DNA of 64,000 nt from Bromus sterilis. Taxonomy: Eukaryota > Streptophyta > Magnoliopsida > Poales > Poaceae. Each line of letters opens with the position of its first letter. Position 1 is the stretch's first letter. This document shows, one piece after another, positions 36,473-48,755 of the stretch. The stretch lies in NCBI GenBank assembly GCA_950022295.1, contig OX465600.1, positions 201,715,782-201,779,781 on the forward strand, in the 5' to 3' direction. The position numbers and the translations under genes were made by a program. Under the pieces are notes generated by a model that saw nothing but the letters and a program-made list of their open reading frames with translations, did not search any database and was not told the origin of the DNA.

Positions 36473-39400
36473 TTAAGTGGTAGAGGTGAAAAGATTGGGG
36501 TATTCTTCACGAAGACGATCTTCACGTTCCCAAGTGGCCTCATCTTCAGAATGATTCGACCACTGAACTTTGAGAAACTTAGTCGTCTTGTTGCGGGTTC
36601 GGCGTTCAGACTGATCAAAAATACGACTCGGGTGCTGTTGATAAGTCACGTCTTGCTTCAGTTCAATCAGATCATGGTCCACTTCACGAATAGGGTCTTT
36701 GAAGCAACGTCGGAGTTGCGACACGTGGAATACATCGTGGACTTGAGAGAGGTTCGGCGGCAATTCCAATCGGTATGCCACTGGTCCACTCCTGGAAAGG
36801 ATACGGAACGGGCCAATGTAGCGAGGAGCTAACTTGCCTTTGATTCCGAAACGATGGGTGCCTCGCATCGGGGTGACACGGAGGTATGCATATTCCCCAG
36901 GTTGATAGACCATTTCCTTGTGCTTGCGATCATAATTGCTCTTCTGACGAGACTAAGCAGCCTTTAAGTGGTCACGGATAACGCGAACCTGATCTTCGGC
37001 ATGCTGTATGATGTCTGGACCAATGAGAGTTCGTTCTCCAGTTTTTGACCAATTCAGAGGGGTTCGACACTTACATCCATAGAGAACTTCATAGGGTGCC
37101 ATCTTCAGACTAGCTTGATAGCTATTGTTATACGAGAATTCAGCAAATGGAAGAGATTCCTCCCATTTCTTACCGAATGAGATGACACAAGCTCGAAGCA
37201 TATCTTCAAGCACTTGATTAACTCATTCGACTTGTCCTTGCGACTGGGGGTGATAAGCGGTGCTGAAATTAAGGTGAGTGCCCATAGCTTCTTGGGAACT
37301 ATCCCAAAATCTTGAGGTGAAAATACTGCCACGGTCTGAACTGATCTCCAACGGAATGCCATGGAGGGACACAATTCTGGAAACATACAAGTCTGCCAAC
37401 TGACTAGCAGAGATTGTCTCCTTGACTAGCAGAAAGTGGGCAACCTTGGAGAAGCGCTCGATGACGACAAAGATAGCATCGTGTCCTTTCTGCGATCTGG
37501 GACAACCAGTGACGAAGTCCATCTCGATCTTGTCCCACTTCCATTCAGGAATAGAAAGTGGTTGTAGAGTTCCAGCAGGTCTTTGATGTTCGGCTTTCAC
37601 GCGACGGCAAACGTCACACTCATCAACATAACGAGCAATGTCTTGTTTCATGTTGGACCACGAGTACCGCTGACGAATGTCTTGGTACATCTTGGTACTA
37701 CCAGGGTGGATCGACAAAGGTGTATCATGAGCTTCTTTCATGACATCAGGGGCGTAATTCATGTTTACCTTGGCTACCGGAACCACTAAACGACCCTTGA
37801 AGTACACCGCATTATCATCATTTGCATCAATAGTGAAGAATGAGGGCTCTCCGCTGGCGACACGCCGCTTAATCTTCCAAATTTCAGAGTCATAATGTTG
37901 TACCGTCTTGATGCGGGTGTCGAGGTCTGGTTTGACCACCAGGGAGTTCACATATCCCTGCGGAACAATTTCGATGTTCAGCTTGCGGAGCTCTTCATAC
38001 AGAAGTGGTTGTTGTACCTGAACTTCAAGTTCACTACAGTAGGCTTTGCGGCTGAGGGCATCAGCCACCACATTATCTTTGCCAGGGGTTTAAGAAATTC
38101 CCATGTTGTAGTAGGCTATTGTCTCGAGCCATCTCTGCTGGCGGAGATTCAGGTCGGACTGAGTAAACAGGTACTTCAGACTTTGGTGGTCGGTGTAGAT
38201 CTCGCAACGATTACCGACGAGATAATGTCGCCACAGCTTCAATGCATAAATTACCGCTGCCAATTCAAGATCATGTGTTGGATACTTATCTTTGTGAGCA
38301 CGCAATTGAGGAGAGCCATAAGCAATCACTTTGCGCTCTTGCATTAGGACACAGCCTAATCCTTGACGAGATGCGTCACAATATATCACGAAGTCCTTCT
38401 GAGTATCAGGGGGAGCAAGCACTGGGGGAGAAGTGAGCTTGTCCTTGAGGGATTGGAAGCTTTCCTGGCATTTATCTGTCCACTCAAACTTGACGCCTTT
38501 GTGAAGCAGGTTAGTCAGAGGCCTGGCAATCTTGGAGAAGTTCTCGACGAAACGGCGGCAATAGCTGGCGAGTCCGAGGAAACTTCGGACTTGCTTGACA
38601 GTCTTGGGAGGAGTCCAGTCAAGAATAGCCTGGATACGTTCTGGGTTGACGGCAATGCCGTCCTTGGAAATCACATGACCAAGGTAGGTCACTTCAGGAA
38701 GCCAGAACTCACACTTAGAATACTTAGCGTAGAGTTTGTGTTCTCGAAGCTTTTCCAGTATAAGACAAAGATGTTCCGCATGCTCCTCTTTATTCCTGGA
38801 GTATATTAAGATATCGTCCAGATAAACCACGACAAACTTGTCGAGGTATTCCATGAATATATAGTTCATCAATCGGGAGAAAGTGGCTGGAGCATTCGTC
38901 AAGCCAAAGGACATGACAGTGTACTCGTATGAACCATAGTGAGTAATGAAAGCGGTCTTCGGAATGTCCTCTTCACGGACTCGGATCTGATGGTAACCCA
39001 ACCTCAAGTCGAGTTTCAAAAACACCGTGGATCCAGCAAGTTGATCATACAGATCGTTGATCCGGGGAAGCGGATATTTGTTCTGGATGGTGGCTTGGTT
39101 GATGGGTCGGTAATCTTGGACCAAACGATTTGTTCCATCGCTCTTCTTAACAAACAGCGAAGGTGCTCCCCAAGAAGAGGAACTTTGGCGAATGAATCCT
39201 TTGTGAAGTGCTTCGTCGATCTCCTTCTTCAGTTCGAGGAGGTGGTGAGGTGGCATCTTATAGGGACGCTTGGCAATAGGGACGGTGCCAGGCTTCAGGT
39301 CGATGACGAATTCCACCTCTCGGATCGGGGGTATTCCCGGGAGTTCTTCTGGGAAAACGTCGGGAAAATCACGAACGACTGGAACGTTCTCAATCCTGTC

Positions 39401-40954
39401 AAGAGGTGAGACATTCAGAGCATTCATCATATAGATATGCGTTTCAGCATCACGGGTAATCCGGGTGGTGTGGTTAACAATCTCGCCGGAGGGGTGAAAA
39501 AGTTGGACAGAACTGGTGCCACAATACAGTGCGGCATCGTGGACTTTCAACCAATGCATGCCCAGAATGAGGTCTATGGTGGAAGACTTCAGGAGGATGG
39601 GAGAAGCAAGGAACTCAATTCCTTCAATTTCAACGATGGTTTTGGGCACTATCTTGGAGGTGTGGCAATGGCCTATCGGAGTGCGGACAACCATCGGTGG
39701 ATCCATCTTTTCTACCATGAAGTTATGCGACAATGCAAATGCTTCCGACATGAATGAATGCAATGCTCCTGTATCAAATAAAACAGTAGAAGGTACTGAA
39801 TTAACAAGAAGGGTACCCATCACGGTAGCAGGTTGCTCCTGAGCTTCTTCGACATTAATGTTGTAAGAATGTCCGCGAGTGTGAGAAGAAGACCCAGTGT
39901 TATAGTTTGGGGTCCTGCTGTTGCCACGGCCATTTCCACGGCCAGCAGGGTGAACTACCAGTTGATTCTGTCGCTGAGGGCAGTCTCTGGAAAAGTGACC
40001 TGGCTGATGGCACTTGAAGCACAAGCCATCTTGAGGACGGAGGGGTGCAGTCTTAGTCTTCGGCTGTCTCGGCGGGGGCGGAGGCAGTCGAGGTGCAACA
40101 TACGACGGCCTTGGTGCAGGGGCAGGTGGACGATACACACTATGGGGAAGCCAAATGCGTTCCTTCTGTGCTGTGCCCGAAGATGAGCCAGCTTCACGGG
40201 GGTGCTTCTGCGAACCACCGAACTTAAGCTGAGCGGTCTCAAGAGTGATAGTATGGTTCACCATGGTGGCGAAGTCGGGGAAGACGTGCAACGCTAGTGA
40301 AAGCTGGAGATCTGGGTTGAGTCCATCACGGAACTTCTCTTCCCTACTTGCATCATTGGGGAGGTCACTTGCAGCATAGAGGAAGAGGCGGAGGAATTCC
40401 CTCTGATATGCCTCGACAGTTTTGTGGCCCTGAACGAGGTTGCGGAACTCGGCCTTCATACGGTTCATAATCGCCTGGGGGACATAACGAGCACGGAAGG
40501 TAGTCTTGAAGTCATTCCAGGTGACGACAGTCCCTTCAACTAGCGAGCCCTTGTAGGTGTCCCACCACTGAGCAGCGGGGCCACGCAGGAAATAGGACGC
40601 AAAGTTGACGTAATCAGCATCGCTCACATTAGCGAACTCCAACTGACGGTTGATGTCACGAAGCCAATCATCAGCATCCAGTGGCTGTTCAGGTTGGTGG
40701 AAGAGATGGGGACGCATGAAATCCCGCAGAGTAACCACAGGCGGTTGGTTCTGGTGTTGGTTCTGGTTCTGATTCTGGTTCTGGAGCTGATCTATGACTC
40801 CTTGCATAAACACTTGGTTCATCTGAAACTGCTGCATCATCGCGGCCATGTAGTCCGGCGGCGGAGGTGGATCGTTGGAACCACGACCACGACCACGACC
40901 ACCACGACCAGACATCCTACTAGAATTTAACAGGGGTATTTCAGCGATGAACAT
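36473..40954 (-). pseudogene. Element D gag-pol polyprotein frame with three in-frame stops
   Basis: A single frame of 1494 codons from MFIAEIPLL (40954); MSGRGG at 40915 is an alternative start. Gag has a zinc knuckle CFKCHQPGHFSRDC (about 39990-40030). Protease DTGA lies at about 39770, giving VLFDTGALHSF. RT carries VVYLDDILIYS (about 38825). RNase H has CDASRQGLG (about 38375). Integrase has the H-H-CDVC zinc finger (about 37600) and D-D-E residues, with VERFSK-like ERFSK where C has DRFSK. The chromodomain follows at about 36490-36650 (VQWSNHSEDEATWE). Stops are TAA at 38089-38091 (C has TAC for Tyr), TGA at about 37223 (C has CGA), and TAG at about 36953, shared with C. The expected role is capsid, processing, reverse transcription and integration. 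The protein would end in RNase H as it stands. Confidence 0.9.
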
Positions 40955-41555
40955 TTTAACGAGATGCCGGAAACGAGTAATAGGTAAAGAGACAACAAAG
41001 AGGAGGCGCGGATATATAGGAGTAGTCATATAAGACATACACATCCACACATAGAATCAATCGAAAATCGGGCAGCGTAACGTCGTAGAAATTAAGGAAA
41101 AAGGACACACTAGGCGGCACGCAGACCGCGGTAAGGATTACACGACGCGACATAGATTCCACTATGTCAATCACGCCGCAAGAAAACTGTTGGCCACAGG
41201 AGTTAATGCCAGAGGACGCGCGTTCTGCCCAGAATGAGAATGGGATCCGCGGTCCGGGACCTGGGGTAGAACTCCTGCAACACGACTCAATCAATGGGGA
41301 AGCACCAAAACGCCGTGTGGAATCAAGAGAACGTGATCCTAATGTCAGCGTTTGTGAAACTTACCAGCAAGGATAAGAGAGCAGATTCCCAGAGTATAGG
41401 TAAGGAGAAAAGGATCCTAATATCATAGATATCACACGTAGTGACATCGATGTGGGCCCGTAAGACAAATATTAAGTTAGCAAAATAGTTTTTCAAAGTC
41501 TAGACTCAACTTCGACCAGGTGGCTTCCTACAGGCAGTCGGCTCTGACACCAACT
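40955..41555 (-). other. Element D leader and primer-binding site
   Basis: Leader between LTR and gag. The PBS at 41541-41553 reads TGGTGTCAGAGC on the minus strand, one change from the iMet form. Confidence 0.8.
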
Positions 41556-44500
41556 TGTGACGCCCCTAAAATCAATCCGTGTACAGTAATCATACACGCA
41601 GGGTACACGGCTGAGATTAGGGTGCCACGGTGAGAATATCACAGCACAACACTAAACACAAAAGGATAAACCAATATGTTACAATAAAGGGGGTCACGCG
41701 GACCCGAATACATAAGTTATACAAGCCAGAATATCTGAGTACAGACATAGTTAGTCAAGTTATGCCTTAAGAAGGCTAGCACAAATAACATCAGAGATAC
41801 AGATCGAAAAGGCAAGGCCTCCTGCCTGGAGCCTCCGAAACTACTCCTGGTCCTGGTCAGCGGGGGTCTCGACGTAGTAGTATCCGCCTCCGGGGTACTC
41901 CTGCTCCTGGTTTCCAACGTCGACTGCAGCGGCCGATCAGGCAAAACATAAAGGGGGAAATAAAGCAAAGGTGAGTATCTAGCATACCCGCGCGTCTTAC
42001 GTCCACTACTAAGCATTATGCATTTGTATCAACGGAAACGGGAGGCTGTATATAGTGGACTGCAAGATAGAAATCAGAATAAGGATAAGAAGCTAGGCCT
42101 ATCGAAGACTAGCATCTTCCGACGATGTCTTGCAGCATGAGGTAAGAATCAGCCAACAGTTTATATAAAGCAATAAAGTAACAATGACGCAGAAGTTGCT
42201 GCAACATTGAATAATATAAGTTGTAATGATTAATAATAATAATGCCTCCGAGTTCCCTCCCTCGACTCCCTGCGAGGAAGAAGACCCGGAACCATACAGT
42301 TTAATGGTAATTGTTTCTAGTGGTAAGATCCAGCTTCATCATAAAGCGTCCTGTTACCGTGGACACGGCTATTCGAATAGATTAATCTTCCCTGCAGGGG
42401 TGCACTGGCGTGAATCTACGACACTCGGATCTCCAGGGTGGCGGGAACCTTGTTAGGGAACGCTCCACCAAAGCTATCCGACACAAAGTAGCCCATCCTT
42501 CGGCAATCAACAGAGAGGTCATCCGCCGGACTATATGCTATGTACGCCGGGCTTTGGACCCTAACCCGAACGTACTCCTGCACGGTGCGTGACTGGCCGG
42601 TGAAGCAAAACCATAGCAAATACAAATACACCGCTCGAGGAAGAGAAGACAACACCACTTCCCGGCAATCAGCCCGCGGTACTGCTGACGTCTGAAGACC
42701 CTCGAACGAGACTACGATGCAGGGGATCCCACACTCCTCGTCCCACGTGTAGGTAGTGCGTACAAGCCAAAAGGCTACTCAAGACATCCGCCGAACCATT
42801 TAGCATTTTAATTAACCTGCGTGACAACCGTTATCGTTGCCTCGACTTAACCGACCCGCGGTCAACGACAACAGTTAGGACCACTAGTACATCGGTGCCT
42901 GCCCTGTCGTCCCACCAAGTCACTGTGGTTACCAACAAGGTGAACCGTCTCCTTACCTTGTCTCGCGTTTGCTCTTGGTAGTGCTCGTCTTTTCGTAGTT
43001 TGGTAACTCTCGCGAGATACGAGCAGGGGCCAAGCACGCCAGTAACGTCGGTCGTACCCTCCCGGTCGTTCCCGACGATATACCGCTCGCGGGCACCGTT
43101 GGGTCGCCCGACTTCTTACCTTTAAGGACAACCACTGTCCAGGACCCTATGGCGGCAAGACAAGGTCAGCCTCGAGTGGAGTACAAGGATTACTCCTGGA
43201 TAGCTCACACTTGAGGTGACTACGCATAACCCAGATAGGGGCCTTTGGTGGTGTCTGCTTTGTTCCGTACCTGTGAAGTTGTATATACTGTATCCGTGTT
43301 CACTCCCATAAGTGATCACGTCCCGCTATCTAGTCCTAGCTAACAATGCGTAGGGTTCACTGCTGAATAATGCATAAATATAATAGGCACCATAGGATAA
43401 AGGAGGTAGATCAAGGGGCGACAAAATCAGGCTATGCAATTGAATAGGATTGTAATCGTAGCAGCAACAGTAACAATGCCTAGTGCAAGAATGTACGGAA
43501 AGGTAGGCGATATCTGGGGAAGAGAATGGCTCTGCTTGCCTGGAAGCTCGACGGTAGCAGTAGGGTCGTCGACGAAGTAGTCGTACCCGGCTGCTGTGTA
43601 GTCGGCGGTAGCAGCGGGGTCTACCGAAGAACAAAAGGGGGGGAAGAAACAGTAAATATAAAGCAATCATAGCAAACAGATGAATGGCATGACATATGCA
43701 ATGTTAACGGTGTTCTTACGCAGTGCAATGCACGTTGCTCGGAGCGGGAATTCATCCGGGGATGAACTACCGTCTCCGAGTGATTACCAGACAGGGCGAC
43801 CGGAGGGGGAAGGTATCATGCCGGAGGTGTCGTGGACATCCGACAAGAACAAGGGGGTGTATCCGTGTTAGTTGAACCAATCCGGACAACTTTCGTGTTC
43901 GGAATAACTTCATCCGGATACTTTAACAGTACCGGACAAATCATCGGACTGACGGTCCGGAGGGGGACGGTTCGATGTTCGGTTTGTTAGAGGGGTGTGG
44001 TGAAGGTACGGGTATCGTATTTGTATTCGGTGATCCGTTCTTAGTAACTTTCGTATACAAAGTATTTTGATCCGGGCAATTTTTATCGGTACCGGAAATT
44101 ATCAACAGACAGCCCGGAGGGGGGAATGTTGATGATCGGTGTGTTAGGGGGTGGGGTATACATACGGCTAGCATATCCGTATTTGTTATATTTTTTTGAT
44201 CAATTTTGATGTATAAAGTTTTTCAATCTGACTTACGGTTTAAAAGATATTGAATTTCCAAAATTAAATCATTTTATAACATTTTCTGAATTTCTTTTTA
44301 TTAAATAAATAAACATTATCTAGAACAGGGGTTTGACCAGTCAACTGACATGTGGGGCCTACTGACCAGTGGGTCCCACATGTCATACACAGTATTTAAT
44401 AAAAATGTTTTATTTATATCTAATATTCCAGAGGGCCCACATGTCATTCACTTAGGGGTGTTTTATTAATAGATACTTTAATAATTATAATTTTAAACAG

Positions 44501-45843
44501 GGGATTAGGGGGTGGGGTCCCTTGGTCAGTGGGGATTAGAGGGGGGGGGTTAGCCCCAGGCGGTTTTGGCCACGGCCGTGCTCTGCCGGCGGCGAACCGC
44601 TCCGGCCAAGGGGCCGCAGGGCGAGCGGCAAGGCGAGGCGGGCGTGGGCGTGACCATGCGCACGCCGTGCACGCACTGGGCATGAGGCACGCGGTCTGGG
44701 CGCACCGGACACGGGCATGCCCGGCCATGGTGGCGACGTTGGTCGGCCCTCATGGCAGCGACGGTTACGACGAGAGGGGAGGAGCGCGGGCACATGGGGG
44801 CGGTAGAGGTGCTCACCCTTAGCACATAGGGGTGGGTAGCGGGCTCGACGGAGACCCGGCGGCGTGGAAAGGGGAAAAACGGCTGTGCGCACGCGGTGAA
44901 GCCTCCCGGCTCAATTCCGCTGGTGTGGAGACGAAGATGACCAAGGCGGATGGCCGGTGGCCACGTCAGTGAGGATGGCGCGGCGGGGCCGTGCACGAGC
45001 CCTCACTTGAGGAGGAGTGGGGCGAGCGCGAGGGGAAAAGGTAGGGGCGGCTAGGGTTAGGGTTGGGAGCTGGGGCGCCGTCCGCGACTTGTAGCCGCCG
45101 GGGGGGGGGGGGCGTCGATGGCCGACACGGCGGGTGCCCGTCGCCATGGCCATGGCGGATGGGCGCCACGCCATGGAGGGTGTACGGGAGGAGGGGGATG
45201 AGTGGGGTGGTGGGCTGGGCCGGCCCGAGGGGAAAGGAGGGGAGGTGGGCCTCGGGCCAGAGAGGGGGGGGGGGTAGACTAGGTTTTATTATTTTATCTC
45301 TCTTTTCTTTTCTGTATTTTCTTTTGGTAATTGTTTTCCTAGCTTAGGCATTTTTGTAAAATGTGTTAGGTGCCTCAAAATTAGTATATCAGTATAAAGC
45401 AGTGCCACAAAAGTTTTTGCAGCAAAAGAAAATCATTAGATATTTCTCTTAAATATTAAATGCCTAACATGAGGGTTTTAACCTAATGTTTGAATTGTTT
45501 GGAATTTTTTATAACTCAATAAATACCCAAACCCATTTGGATTTGGTCCACTGAATATTTGTGATTTTATAAAAGTAGTTTCACAATTTTTTGAGAAAGT
45601 TTATTTTGCACATTGTTTTAATATTCCACCAAACGGCAGTTTGAGCAATTGATTTGATTTCAAAAGAAAATGGTTTGGACTTTGTTATTGATCCACGATG
45701 ATCTAGGCCCAAGGTTCATATGGCTTGCAACAATATCAAAGGAGAATTTGAATTTGAACTGAACCAGTTGATCAAACTAAATTTTGAACAATAGTTATCA
45801 ACAGTAATAGTGATTATTGTTCACTGACACTGAGGGTGTTACA
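41556..45843 (-). repeat. Element D 5' LTR
   Basis: 4288 bases from TGTGACGCCCC to GGGTGTTACA on the plus strand, close to identical with 32096-36436 except for small indels in the GC-rich block (for example near 44855). Confidence 0.88.
42047..42054 (-). promoter_or_regulatory. Putative TATA box of D 5' LTR
   Basis: TATATACA on the minus strand within CCACTATATACAGCC, at the place matching TATATAAA in C (9128-9135). About 490 bases from the LTR end. Confidence 0.45.
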
Positions 45844-46404
45844 GAATTCGAGTGGGAACTTTTAATAAAGGGATGGTTGGAATTGGTGTAGCCCGATTCA
45901 GCCATACTTAGGATTAGCTAGATAAATTAAAATTTGATTAGTTGTAGTATGTGAGGGAAAAATCAGCTTTCTGCAAAATAAAACCATAAGCCTTTCCTTT
46001 GACTTATCCTTGCATGTAGATGTAGGTCTGTTATATACTTTTTCGTGTGACTTGCCGTACAAATCAGATGTACTGACCTGTTGTCGGGATGTAACCTTCG
46101 GTGTTGCAGGATTTTATACGATGAGTAAGTGATGTGTTGTAGGGTTACGATGTCTATACTCAACTATGCCGGTGGAGTTGATGGACGCCACGAAGCTCTT
46201 TATTGTTTTCCGCTGTATTCTATTTGTCAGCTAGCCTTGAGCTATGCAGGTATGCTTTATTGTAATATTGGATCTTCGATGTAATATATATGACATGTGG
46301 TTTATTCTTGATATTACATCATGTACTGTGTGTGCTAGCTATTAATCCAGGGACTAGCACAGAACGCACAGAGACTCCGGTTTGTGAGGAACCGGGTCGT
46401 TACA

Positions 46405-47798
46405 CGTGTCAAACGTATCTACTTTTCCAAACACTTTTGCTATTTTTTTCCCTCATTCTTACATGATTTGGACGAAACTAACCCGGACTGACGATGTTTT
46501 CAGCAGAGCTATCTGTATGTTTTATTGTGTGCAGGAAAATGGATTTTTGGGCGTCCCGGAAAATTCCAGGAAAAACCATAGAAAATCCACGCACCCAAAG
46601 GACCATTGTGCCAGAACTGGGGCCAGAGGGCAGACAGGGGGGCCCCAGGCGCCCTGCTGGCGCGGCCCCACCCCTGGCCACGCCAGGAGGCCGCATGGCA
46701 GGGTCCACCCCCCTCTGGTTCCCTACTTCGACTCCTATTTATTCCAGTGGCGAGAAACCCCAGAACAGAAGTCGTTTTCCCAATTCTCGTCGCGGAGCCA
46801 CCGCCACCCTCTGTCCTTCTCCGGGAGGGCTAATCTGGAGGTTGTTTTGGCCTCCGGTGAGGGGAGATCATCGCCATCGTCATCATCATCACCACTCCAT
46901 CCTCCCTCGAAGACTTCTCCTTCCATGTGTTAGTAATTCCCTGTTGTAGGCAAAGGGGATGGTAGGGATTGGATGATCTAGATCATGTAATAGTTTACCA
47001 GATTGTTGGGGGCATGTTGCCTATCATCTGGTTTGGTGTTTATCATCTTTTCTTCAACTTGTTGCTCTTAATGCTTGTCACTTTGGGACCGAGTGCCATG
47101 TTTTCAGATCTGAACCCTATATGTTTGCATGAATATATTTGTGTTCTTGGTCTTATCTACAAGTTGTATGCACCTGTTATAGTCCGGAACAGGAAATCCC
47201 AAAGGTGACAGCTTGGGACACTAAAGGGGACGAACTATAGTTTGAGGATTCTGTGTATCCATTGATTGTTAATGCTTTGTTCCGGTGCTCTTTGACAGGA
47301 GCACCTTAATCTCCATAAGTTCCTTTTGGCCCCGTTCGTAGCGGGATGTTAGGACAAAAGATGTTGTGCAAGTTCTTATTGCAAGCACGTACAACTACCT
47401 GTGGGGTACATGCCTGATGTTTGATTTATGCCTAGATGATCATTGCTTTTCTGTGTGCCTTGCCCCAAGTTAAAGACATGATGTGTCTTATCCATGCAGC
47501 ACCCAACCATCCATCTCCCTAGCCTACAGTGTTTTTAATTCTGCTGGTTACTAGTTGTTTGCTTTCGCTGCTTTATTGTCGCTGTTTCACCACCACTATT
47601 TCCGTTGCTACCATCAATTCCATATCGCAGTTACTATTAACATCTTGTTGCAAGTAAGTGTATCTCAGGTGCGGTGGAATTTAAAACTCCATTGTCAATG
47701 CTTGTGGGTATGCTTTGGCTCCCCTTTAGTCGAATCTATAAATTGGGTTATTCTTACCCGCGAAGACTATCTCGATCCCCTGCAGTTGTGGGTTATCA
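46405..47798 (+). repeat. Element E 3' LTR, main part
   Basis: Continues the LTR after F and ends GGGTTATCA, directly followed by TSD GTACA. Aligns with 20677-22071. Confidence 0.88.
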
Positions 47799-48755
47799 GT
47801 ACACCGTCATGTCATTTGGCTTGACCAATGCACCATCCACCTTCTCTCAATTGATGAACTATATATTCATGGAATACCTTGACAAGTTTTTCGTGGTTTA
47901 TCTAGATGATATATTTATTTACTCCAAGACCGATGCAGAACATGCATAACATCTTCGCCTTGTGCAAGAAAAGCTTCAAGAACATAAAATCTATGCTAAG
48001 TATTCTAAGTGTGAGTTCTGGCTTCCTGAAGTTACTTACCTTGGTGGTCATGTGATTTCCAAGGATGGCGTTGTCTTCAACCCCGAACATATTTAGGCTA
48101 TTCTTGAATGGACTCCACCCAGGACTGTCAAGCAAGTCCGGAGTTTCCTCGGCCTTGCCAGCTATTGCCGCCGTTTTGTTGAGAATTTCTCCAAGATTGC
48201 CAAGCCGCTGACTAATCTGCTTCACAAGGGCGTCAAGTTTGAGTGGACTGATAAATGTCAAGAAAGTTTTCAAGCTCTGAAGGACAAGCTCACTTCTCCC
48301 CCGGTGCTTTCCCCTCCTGATACTCAGAAGGACTTCGTGATTTATTGCGACGCGTCTCGTCAAGGATTAGGCCGTGTCCTAATGCAAGAGCGCAAAATGA
48401 TTGCTTATGGCTCTCGTCAGTTGCCTTCTCAAGAAGATAAGTATCCAACCCATGATCTTGAATTGGCAGCGGTAATTTATGCATTGAAGCTGTGGCGACA
48501 TTACGTCGTCGGTAACCGTTGCGAGATCTACACCGACCACCAAAGCCTGAAGTACCTGTTTACTAAACCCGACCTGAATCTCCGCCAACAGAGATGGCTC
48601 GAGACAATAGCCGACTACAACATGGGAATTTCTTACACCCCAGGCAAAGATAATGTGGTGGCCGATGCCTTAAGCCGCAAAGCCTATTGTAGCGAACTGG
48701 AAGTGCAAGTAGAGCAGCCACTTCTGTATGAAGAGCTTCGCAAGTTGTTCAAGTA
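47799..48755 (+). pseudogene. Element C RT C-terminus and RNase H
   Basis: Resumes RT after E with YTVMSFGLTNAP, then VVYLDDIFIYS (about 47900) with the catalytic YLDD intact. In-frame stops occur near 47947 and 48095, and one extra codon occurs at YLGGHV. RNase H reads CDASRQGLGRVLMQ (about 48350) and TDHQSLKYL. The open part ends at 48755 after EELRKL, where a stretch of codons present in D is missing and the frame shifts. Confidence 0.85.

Larger units (their letters stand above)
30640..45843 (-). mobile_element. Element D: Tekay-like chromovirus with LTR-internal-LTR-partial internal layout
   Basis: Read on the minus strand: LTR 45843-41556, full internal region 41555-36437, LTR 36436-32096, then a second PBS, leader and gag fragment 32095-30640 that stops abruptly in F sequence. 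The two LTRs differ at about 2 of the first 205 bases, so they are young. At the left break the D sequence starts within AGGGGCAGG, and no matching 5-bp duplication of the right flank (GAATT) is seen there. The structure implies unequal recombination between related copies, followed or accompanied by truncation. Confidence 0.85.
28278..46404 (+). mobile_element. Element F: solo LTR split by element D
   Basis: Bounded by TGTAACATCCC at 28278 and GGTCGTTACA at 46404, with TSD CGTGT outside. The arms are 28278-30639 and 45844-46404, about 2.9 kb together. They contain no PBS, gag, pol or second LTR of their own, so the simplest reading is one LTR left after LTR-LTR recombination. It is AT-rich up to about 29090, then has a minisatellite. 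The start resembles the C/D LTR start (TGTAACACCC), but the body does not align with them by eye. Orientation is taken from the TG start and is not otherwise proven. Confidence 0.72.
20672..47798 (+). mobile_element. Element E: Athila-like Ty3/Gypsy element without RT or integrase, carries nested F and D
   Basis: Plus-strand insertion in C's RT with TSD GTACA. The 5' LTR is 20672-22071, then a tRNA-Asp-type PBS, gag, protease, an ATHILA ORF-1-like frame, a non-coding tail and a PPT. The 3' LTR starts at 28268, is interrupted by F after ten bases, and resumes at 46405-47798. Over about 555 aligned bases in the 3' halves of the LTRs I counted roughly 29 differences. Polymerase and integrase domains are absent from the 6.2 kb internal region. 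The LTR start, TGATACGTCTCAAACATATC, is almost that of A and B. Confidence 0.88.
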
